A DNA stretch of 64,000 bases. It comes from UBA11663 sp049616325 (lineage in GTDB: Bacteria > Bacteroidota > Bacteroidia > Flavobacteriales_D > Sanyastnellaceae). Positions within the stretch are counted from its first letter, which is position 1, and every line of letters begins with the position of its first letter. A model generated the notes under the pieces. The model saw nothing but the letters and a program-made list of their open reading frames with translations. It had not been told where the DNA came from and made no database searches. The translations under genes were made by a program, and so were the position numbers. Where the stretch lies: positions 62,001 through 126,000 of the forward strand of contig JBMZHG010000001.1 of the NCBI GenBank assembly GCA_049616325.1, given 5' to 3'. Positions 58,945 through 64,000 of the stretch are shown in pieces.

Positions 58945-61668
58945 TCAATCGGTCGTTCCGGCGCGCCCAGAAACCAAATGCAATTGCCCTGAGAATTGTT
59001 CAGGAACAATGCCTTCCAAGCGGCGTGTGAACACCGTGGCTGAATAGAAATACACCCCATCCGGCAAGCGTTGTCCCGTGTCGAGGTAGGTTCCGTCCCA
59101 CTGAATGTCGGGGTTGGTGGTGGAGAACACCGCTTCGCCCCACCGGTTGTGAATCACGACGTTGACGCTGTCCACAAACTTCCATGGGAAGGCCTCAAAC
59201 GCGTCGTTGGAACCGTCGTCGTTGGGACTGAACACGTTGGGCAAAAAGTAGAACGGGCAATTGTCCACGCACACGGTGTCTCCCGCCCAGCCCTCGTTTC
59301 GTCTCAGCTCCCCGTCGGGTCCAGGCATGAGGCTGTCCAGAGCTGTCACCAAAAAACATCCTGCAATCGTGCCGTAGACGTCGTCTTCGTTGAACACCGC
59401 CGAAGTCACCTCGGGGTCGTCAATTTCACGCCACACCGTCAGGGAATCCCCCAAGAACGGCGCCCAGTAGATCCGGTACCCCACAATGTCGTCGGAAGTG
59501 CAGGAATCCGGGCGGCTCCAACGCAGCGTATCACGCTCCACCTCGCACGAAGCGGACACTTCGAGCCCCAAAGCACATGGGCGCGTGAAATCAAAGGGGC
59601 GGTCGCAGGCCTCCTGACTCACGTTCAACAGGGGCGTTTCTGTGGTCGGATCGTCGTACGAGCCGACCGTGGTCACACGGTAACAGTACGGTGCCCCGTT
59701 CACCAACCCGGTGTCCACAAACATCGGCACGTTTACGGTGTCCAGCACCACGTATGCTCCGCCCGTCGGGACCTGCCGCTCCACCACGTATTGGGAAACT
59801 TGCCAAGGCACACCTTGCTGCACGTCAATGCGGAGGCGGTTGTCGTCGGGAGTCAAGCGCAACCAAGGCGTGGTTGCCGGAGGCGGAGTCCCCACCAATT
59901 CACCGTCGCTGAACAAGTGCACCACCCACGACCAAGCCTGGCTTTCGGTGTCAAATTCCGTCACCCAGACCGCAGTGTCCAATGCCGTCAAAACCGCGGA
60001 AAGGCCCGAGGACCAAACCAACTCTGCCTCCCCGTTCGTGCCGTCTACAGGAGCGCCAAGCAACTCGTACCGGTAGGGCCCGGGAAACGCAACGGTGTCC
60101 AGCTCAGTCGGAGGCGACCACCCCACCCGAACCGAGTCGGCCGGTCCGGTGGAGGCCACAGAAGCCCGGGTCATCACGGGAACGTCCTTGCGGATTCGGC
60201 CGCAGACCTCGTCACTCGCCAACGACAATGCGCCGTCGCCGTAGCGCGTGACAACCCGGTAACAGTAAGTCACCCCAAAGCTCAGGCCCGACTCGTCCAT
60301 CCACCCAGCGTTGTCAAGGTTTTCTGCCGAGCCTACCAAGCTGTATCCCACGCCTTCAGGAACACCCGTCTCACACAGCCCTGGCTCCCAATTTGTTTCC
60401 TCCTCTTGCAAGCGGCGGTAGACGTCGTAGCCGGCCCCTTGAACTTGTTGAGGGGTGGCCAAATCGTCGGCGCAGGCGTTGGGCGTCCACGTCACCGCCA
60501 TGTTGTAGCCCAACGGCTCGGCAGCCAGGCCCGAGACAGGAGGAGAAACCACCGTGATTTGGCGTGTCTCAATGTCAACCAACGGGACGGCGTTGCCCAA
60601 ATCTTGGGCCTTGAAAACCACTTGGTAGGGCTCGGCCCGCACCTCGGCGCACTCCGGTGACCAGGCAAACACCCCCGTGCCGCTCCCGGCCGGGCTGAAT
60701 TGGGCGGGATGGGACACTTCGCTCAGGGCCCCGCCCACGGCGGAAAGGCTCAACGCGTCCCCGTCGGGGTCCGAGGCGAACACGGTGAAGGTCAAAGATT
60801 CGCCAGCCAGGACACACGTGTCCGCCATGGCCAGCCATTCGGGGGCTTGGTTGGCACAGAGCTGGACGTCGATTTGAAGGTCGCGAATGACCTCCCCCAC
60901 CTTTCTCAGCACGCCGCCCACCTCTCGCCACTCTTCGATGCGGATGGCGACGTTGTACTCCCCGGCCAACTGCGGGGTCTCCCACGTCACGTCCCCGGTG
61001 GTCGGGTCGACGGCAAACACGTCGGGCGCCCCGCTCACTTCGTCGGGAAACACGTAGGTCGGAATGAACTCGCCGTCAAACCCTCGGCACGGAACCAAGC
61101 TGTACGTCAAGACATCTCCGTCCGGGTCGTGCGCAGCCGGGTTGTGCACCCAAGGCTGATTCAAGCACGCGTTTTCCGTAGCGGGATTCAAGAGCTGCAC
61201 GCTGTTGTTGTGCCCTGCTTGCGGGTCGATGATCAGCAGAGACTGAATGGCAAAAGGCGTGTCGACCGAACCGGTCATGTTCAGGACACCTTCGTTGCGG
61301 TTGGGGTCGATCACGGTGAGCGGGTACACACCGGGCCCTCCGTAGGTGTGGGTGCCCCGGTAGACGTTCTTTTGGATGTCTCCCGGCATCACGACCACTG
61401 GAAGTTCACGCTCCAAACTGTCGAGCGGCCCATCCATTTCGTCGCCCCACGTCAAAAACAGCCACGGACGGTCCGCCAACGCACTCGCCTTGGTGTACGT
61501 CGTGATGACCACTTCGTAGGTCAATCCTTGAACATGGGTGTACGTGATCTCGCCTGCCCGGTTGTGGGTGGCGTTGGCCTCCCCAACACCCCAAAGTCCA
61601 AGCCCCAAGGCGAGCATGCATCTGAGAATGCGCTCGCGCACTTTGCAACTATTTAAGGACAGGAGCAT
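58945..61668 (-). CDS. Large secreted protein with gliding-motility/T9SS type B C-terminal domain
   Basis: The 907-residue product has a signal peptide (MLLSLNSCKVRERILRCMLA to EANA) and the Bacteroidota opening ATHNRAGEITY. Ig/fibronectin-III-like domains and Cys-rich segments follow. The end is a CHU_C/TIGR04131-type T9SS sorting domain: YFLPNVFSPNDDGSNDAFEA, VVIHNRWGEAVF, WDGTYLDTGQRLPDGVYFYS. Such proteins leave through the T9SS and are often surface adhesins or gliding-associated proteins. A role here is inference. The gene sits inside the ribE/pdxA neighbourhood. Confidence 0.9.
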   Translation of the reverse strand: MLLSLNSCKVRERILRCMLALGLGLWGVGEANATHNRAGEITYTHVQGLTYEVVITTYTKASALADRPWLFLTWGDEMDGPLDSLERELPVVVMPGDIQKNVYRGTHTYGGPGVYPLTVIDPNRNEGVLNMTGSVDTPFAIQSLLIIDPQAGHNNSVQLLNPATENACLNQPWVHNPAAHDPDGDVLTYSLVPCRGFDGEFIPTYVFPDEVSGAPDVFAVDPTTGDVTWETPQLAGEYNVAIRIEEWREVGGVLRKVGEVIRDLQIDVQLCANQAPEWLAMADTCVLAGESLTFTVFASDPDGDALSLSAVGGALSEVSHPAQFSPAGSGTGVFAWSPECAEVRAEPYQVVFKAQDLGNAVPLVDIETRQITVVSPPVSGLAAEPLGYNMAVTWTPNACADDLATPQQVQGAGYDVYRRLQEEETNWEPGLCETGVPEGVGYSLVGSAENLDNAGWMDESGLSFGVTYCYRVVTRYGDGALSLASDEVCGRIRKDVPVMTRASVASTGPADSVRVGWSPPTELDTVAFPGPYRYELLGAPVDGTNGEAELVWSSGLSAVLTALDTAVWVTEFDTESQAWSWVVHLFSDGELVGTPPPATTPWLRLTPDDNRLRIDVQQGVPWQVSQYVVERQVPTGGAYVVLDTVNVPMFVDTGLVNGAPYCYRVTTVGSYDDPTTETPLLNVSQEACDRPFDFTRPCALGLEVSASCEVERDTLRWSRPDSCTSDDIVGYRIYWAPFLGDSLTVWREIDDPEVTSAVFNEDDVYGTIAGCFLVTALDSLMPGPDGELRRNEGWAGDTVCVDNCPFYFLPNVFSPNDDGSNDAFEAFPWKFVDSVNVVIHNRWGEAVFSTTNPDIQWDGTYLDTGQRLPDGVYFYSATVFTRRLEGIVPEQFSGQLHLVSGRAGTTD

Positions 61669-61675
61669 GGGAAGA

Positions 61676-61683
61676 CCAAGGTA
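61676..61683 (-). promoter_or_regulatory. Candidate -7 box (TACCTTGG) of the T9SS cargo gene
   Basis: Minus-strand TACCTTGG, one base off TAnnTTTG, ends seven bases before ATG 61668 and lies eight bases from the pdxA box on the other strand. Confidence 0.3.
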
Positions 61684-61691
61684 CTCGTCGC

Positions 61692-61699
61692 TACCTTTG
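61692..61699 (+). promoter_or_regulatory. Candidate -7 box (TACCTTTG) of pdxA
   Basis: TACCTTTG matches TAnnTTTG exactly and ends ten bases before ATG 61710. Confidence 0.5.
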
Positions 61700-61709
61700 G
61701 GCCCACCTC

Positions 61710-62768
61710 ATGAGCCACAAGAATTCCAAAATCAAGGTCGGCATTTCCTGCGGAGACCCCAACGGCATCGGGTTGGAAGCCCTGGCCGACGCTTTGTCGG
61801 ACGAACGAAGCTTGTCGAGCATGATTGTCGTGGTGTTTGCCCCGCGGGAACTCGCCGAAGCAGCATTCGAAAACGTGGCATGGAGCGAGGTGGACGACGC
61901 CAAGTCCGCCAAACCCGGCCAGATCAACCTCGTCACCTTTGAAGCAGACGAGTTTGAGCACACGCCAGGCGAGGCCAGCAAAGAGGCGGGAGCTGTCGCC
62001 ATGAGGAGCCTAGAAATGGCGGTCGGGCACTTGGCCAACACCGCCGTGGACGTCCTCGTCACCGCCCCCATCAACAAAGACACCATCCGCCAAGCGGGGT
62101 TTGCCTTTCCAGGCCACACCGAATACCTTGCCAGCGAGGCCGGCGTCGAGGACGTGTTGATGTTGCTTTGCTGCGACGGGCTGCGCATCGGCATGGTCAC
62201 CGGGCACGTTGCCTTGAAAGACGTTTCAAGCAACCTCTCTGCCGAGGCCATCGTGAGCAAGCTGAGGCTCATGCACGACAGCTTGGTCAAGGACTTCGGC
62301 TTGCCGAGCCCGCGAATCGCCGTGCTCGGATTGAATCCCCATGCCGGAGACAACGGGATGATGGGCGACGAAGAAAAACGCATCCTGGCACCGGCCATTC
62401 AAAAAGCCGCCGAAGAAGGCATTTCGGCGCACGGACCGTACGCTGCGGACGGCTTCTTCGGCTCAGGTGCGTTCCGAAAGTTCGACGGTGTGCTGGCCAT
62501 GTACCACGATCAGGGCCTGGCCCCGTTCAAGGCCCTGAGCTTCGGCCGCGGGGTCAATTTCACGGCCGGCCTGCCTGTCGTGCGCACCAGCCCCGACCAC
62601 GGCACCGGGTTTGATATCGCCGGCCAAGGTCAAGCGAATGGCGACTCGTTCCGCGAAGCCCTTCGACTCGCATGCGATGTGCGATTAAACCGCGTCGAGC
62701 ACCGCGAAATCGCATCTAGCCCGCTCGAAATCACCCCCCCGAAGCCCGAGTACCGCGCGCGGCGGTGA
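61710..62768 (+). CDS. pdxA: 4-hydroxythreonine-4-phosphate dehydrogenase
   Basis: The 352-residue enzyme acts in vitamin B6 (pyridoxal phosphate) synthesis from 4-phosphohydroxythreonine. The signature GISCGDPNGIGLEAL, TAPINKD, FPGHTEYLA (metal His), LNPHAGDNGMMG, VLAMYHDQGLAPFKAL and RTSPDHGTGFDIAGQG are all present. No other pyridoxine gene lies in the window. It precedes yceD, rpmF and fabH, the usual flavobacterial order. Confidence 0.96.
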   Translation: MSHKNSKIKVGISCGDPNGIGLEALADALSDERSLSSMIVVVFAPRELAEAAFENVAWSEVDDAKSAKPGQINLVTFEADEFEHTPGEASKEAGAVAMRSLEMAVGHLANTAVDVLVTAPINKDTIRQAGFAFPGHTEYLASEAGVEDVLMLLCCDGLRIGMVTGHVALKDVSSNLSAEAIVSKLRLMHDSLVKDFGLPSPRIAVLGLNPHAGDNGMMGDEEKRILAPAIQKAAEEGISAHGPYAADGFFGSGAFRKFDGVLAMYHDQGLAPFKALSFGRGVNFTAGLPVVRTSPDHGTGFDIAGQGQANGDSFREALRLACDVRLNRVEHREIASSPLEITPPKPEYRARR

Positions 62769-62806
62769 CCGAACAGGGAGTCCGGCAAAATACGCGGCCT
62801 CACAGG

Positions 62807-62837
62807 TTGGCAATTCCGACCGCTTTCGCTACCTTTG
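62807..62837 (+). promoter_or_regulatory. Bacteroidota-type promoter of yceD-rpmF (TTG-N20-TACCTTTG)
   Basis: TTG 62807-62809, a 20-base spacer and TACCTTTG 62830-62837 match the phylum consensus. ATG 62860 is 22 bases after the box. A GGAGGA lies just before the ATG, one of the few Shine-Dalgarno-like sequences in the window. Confidence 0.65.
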
Positions 62838-62859
62838 CACTCCCCAAAATCTGGAGGAC

Positions 62860-63372
62860 ATGGATTTGTTGGCCGATTACCGCATCCCTTTTGTGGGTTT
62901 GAAGCCTGGAAAACATGAATTCCAAATGCGTGTGGACCCGGAGTTCTTTGCGTGTTTCCCCCATTCCGACGTGGACCAAGTTCACGGAGAAGTGCTCGTG
63001 GAGTTGGACAAACTCGACACCACGATGACCCTTCGCCTGACCTTGAATGCGGAAATAACGGCGCCTTGCGACCGTTGTTTGGACGACGTCAACGTTCCCC
63101 TGACCGGGAGCGAGCGTGTGTCGATTCGCTTTGGCGAAGAGACCGTGTACGACGACGAATTGTGGATCCTTGGTTCGAACGAGTACCAATTGAATGTGGC
63201 GGACGCCATCTTCGAGTTGGTCCATTTGGCCAAACCCACCCGCACCATCCATGAAAACGAAGACGACTGCGATTTGGACATGACCGAATGGCACGACGAT
63301 TCGCCGGAAGACGGAGACGACTCGCAGGACATCGACCCACGCTGGGCAGCATTAAAAGGACTCGACAACTAA
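62860..63372 (+). CDS. YceD/DUF177 family protein
   Basis: The 170-residue protein belongs to the DUF177/YceD family, conserved upstream of rpmF and linked to 23S rRNA or ribosome biogenesis. Seen are YRIPFVGLKPGKHEFQM at the start, the central ITAPCDRCLDDVNVPLTG with its Cys-x2-Cys, and an acidic C-terminal tail ending DPRWAALKGLDN. It starts at ATG 62860 after GGAGGA and is followed by rpmF seven bases later. Confidence 0.93.
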   Translation: MDLLADYRIPFVGLKPGKHEFQMRVDPEFFACFPHSDVDQVHGEVLVELDKLDTTMTLRLTLNAEITAPCDRCLDDVNVPLTGSERVSIRFGEETVYDDELWILGSNEYQLNVADAIFELVHLAKPTRTIHENEDDCDLDMTEWHDDSPEDGDDSQDIDPRWAALKGLDN

Positions 63373-63378
63373 CGCACT

Positions 63379-63567
63379 ATGGCACATCCCAAGAGACGGC
63401 AAAGCAAGACGCGTACGCGCAAGCGCCGCACCCACGACGCCCTGACGGCGGCCAACGTGAGCACCTGTCCAACGACAGGCCAACCTCACATGTTCCACCG
63501 CGCCCACTGGCACGAGGGCAAGCTCTACTACAAGGGCAAAGTGGTGATGGAGCGCGAAGAGGCGTAA
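63379..63567 (+). CDS. rpmF: 50S ribosomal protein L32
   Basis: The 62-residue protein has the L32 start MAHPKRRQSKTRTRKRRTH followed by CPTTGQPHMFHRAHWHEG. Only one Cys remains of the four zinc-binding Cys found in other L32 proteins, as in the zinc-free form common in Bacteroidota. It is followed by an intrinsic terminator. Confidence 0.98.
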   Translation: MAHPKRRQSKTRTRKRRTHDALTAANVSTCPTTGQPHMFHRAHWHEGKLYYKGKVVMEREEA

Positions 63568-63606
63568 GCCGAAGTGCGACATTGAACGTGGGCTTTCGGG
63601 CCTGGC

Positions 63607-63634
63607 AAAAAGGATTCCCAACGGAATCCTTTTT
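63607..63634 (+). terminator. Rho-independent terminator after rpmF
   Basis: A perfect 12-pair stem (AAAAAGGATTCC / GGAATCCTTTTT) with loop CAAC ends in a T-run. It separates yceD-rpmF from fabH. Confidence 0.9.
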
Positions 63635-63708
63635 TCATGTCGAGACTTTTCCACGTCACGCGTTGAAGACTCGGCCCCATTTCAAACATCTGGCCTGATT
63701 TCACCTTC

Positions 63709-63716
63709 TACCTTTG
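63709..63716 (+). promoter_or_regulatory. Candidate -7 box (TACCTTTG) of fabH
   Basis: TACCTTTG lies between the rpmF terminator and fabH, ending 21 bases before ATG 63738. A good TTG at -33 is not evident. Confidence 0.45.
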
Positions 63717-63737
63717 GCGCTTATTCACTCTCAGCCC

Positions 63738-64000
63738 ATGCCTGCTGCCATCACCTGCGTCGCCGGATACTTGCCCGACGACAAGCTCACCAACGCGGAC
63801 CTCGAAAAGATGGTCGACACCTCCGACGAATGGATCCGGACGCGCACCGGAATCGAGGAGCGACGCATCTTAAAAGACCCTGACAAGGCGACCTCAGACA
63901 TGGGCGCCGAAGCGGTAAAATTGCTTTGCGCCAAATCCGGCCTCGACCCCGCTGACATTGACCTCATCATTTGCGCAACCGTCACCCCAGACATGCTGTT
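63738..64000 (+). CDS. fabH: 3-oxoacyl-ACP synthase III, N-terminal fragment
   Basis: Eighty-seven full codons are present before the window ends. CVAGYLPDDKLTNADLEKMV, TSDEWIRTRTGIEERRIL and GLDPADIDLIICATVTPDM are typical of FabH, which starts fatty-acid synthesis by condensing an acyl-CoA primer with malonyl-ACP. The catalytic Cys-His-Asn triad lies beyond the window. Chain-elongation relatives (KASIII-like) cannot be fully excluded, but position after rpmF is typical of fabH. Confidence 0.93.
   Translation, partial: MPAAITCVAGYLPDDKLTNADLEKMVDTSDEWIRTRTGIEERRILKDPDKATSDMGAEAVKLLCAKSGLDPADIDLIICATVTPDML

Noticed and set aside
59071..60660. 529-codon open frame on the plus strand
   Set aside because: It is antisense to the T9SS cargo gene, whose domains and sorting signal are clear.
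63568..63737. Absence of plsX between rpmF and fabH as an unusual loss
   Set aside because: In flavobacteria I recall rpmF followed directly by fabH, so the order is ordinary.
1..64000. Search for CRISPR arrays, IS elements, prophage, toxin-antitoxin or defence systems
   Set aside because: No regular direct repeats with spacers, transposase, integrase, capsid or restriction/defence motifs were seen; the region is conserved core chromosome.

Overview
The window is a compact stretch of core chromosome from a Bacteroidota bacterium, most likely a member of the Flavobacteriales with unusually high GC. Support comes from gliding/type IX secretion (T9SS) genes (gldD, gldE, porX), a secreted protein ending in a gliding-motility/T9SS type B C-terminal domain, a DUF5686 outer-membrane protein, promoters of the TTG-N19-TAnnTTTG kind used by the Bacteroidota primary sigma factor, little Shine-Dalgarno signal, and gene orders typical of the phylum (mutY-ssb-gldE-gldD-coaX; lptC followed by a CNNM protein and ppiD; kdsD-tatC-DUF5686-lptB; ribE/pdxA/yceD/rpmF/fabH). 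I saw no rRNA, IS element, prophage, CRISPR array, toxin-antitoxin or defence locus. Base composition looks even by eye. Long open frames opposite real genes are treated as high-GC shadows.

Layout. 1-4.5 kb: the tail of an O-antigen ligase-like protein converges on a leftward set: two outer-membrane proteins, efp and a PP2C/SpoIIE-type phosphatase. 4.5-11.4 kb: tRNA-Leu, tig, clpP, clpX, a rhodanese lipoprotein and mutS. 11.4-16 kb: leftward ald, tsaE and porX, with a divergent HD hydrolase. 16-18.7 kb: leftward rng, a 29-codon ribosomal-type basic protein, a TPR protein and HU. 18.8-30.4 kb: a long rightward array of mutY, ssb, gldE, gldD, coaX, an OM barrel, a TPR protein, lptC, a tiny membrane protein, a CNNM protein and ppiD, closed by a strong hairpin. 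30.4-39.6 kb: queA diverging from an L-threonine dehydrogenase, cysS (crossed by a 10-N assembly gap), an M28 lipoprotein, a TPR protein with a degenerate kinase-like tail, pheS, a cyclophilin lipoprotein and two small unknown proteins. 39.7-45.5 kb: tRNA-Pro, pheT, an acyltransferase and a PhoB/PhoR-like two-component pair. 45.5-53.3 kb: an MBL hydrolase, a 1094-residue propeller-barrel protein, a half-size TSUP permease, an M20 hydrolase and recQ. 53.3-64 kb: kdsD, tatC, a DUF5686 protein, lptB, ribE, the T9SS cargo protein, pdxA, yceD, rpmF and the start of fabH.

Themes. Envelope biogenesis dominates: LPS synthesis and export (ligase, kdsD, lptB, lptC), T9SS assembly, control and cargo, Tat export, periplasmic folding (ppiD, cyclophilin) and several lineage-specific OM proteins. 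Genes are packed tightly, with ATGA or TGATG stop/start overlaps and two convergent pairs that overlap in coding sequence.

There is no obvious new multi-gene system. The items most worth a second look are: a recurring TAnnTTYG box placed so close to start codons that several mRNAs may be leaderless; the 1094-residue protein with an apparently dead peptidase domain; a TPR protein with a degenerate histidine-kinase ATPase fold; the unannotated 29-residue basic protein; a GldD without a lipobox; an Asp-to-Glu change in CoaX; and a cysS gap that appears to have zero real length.
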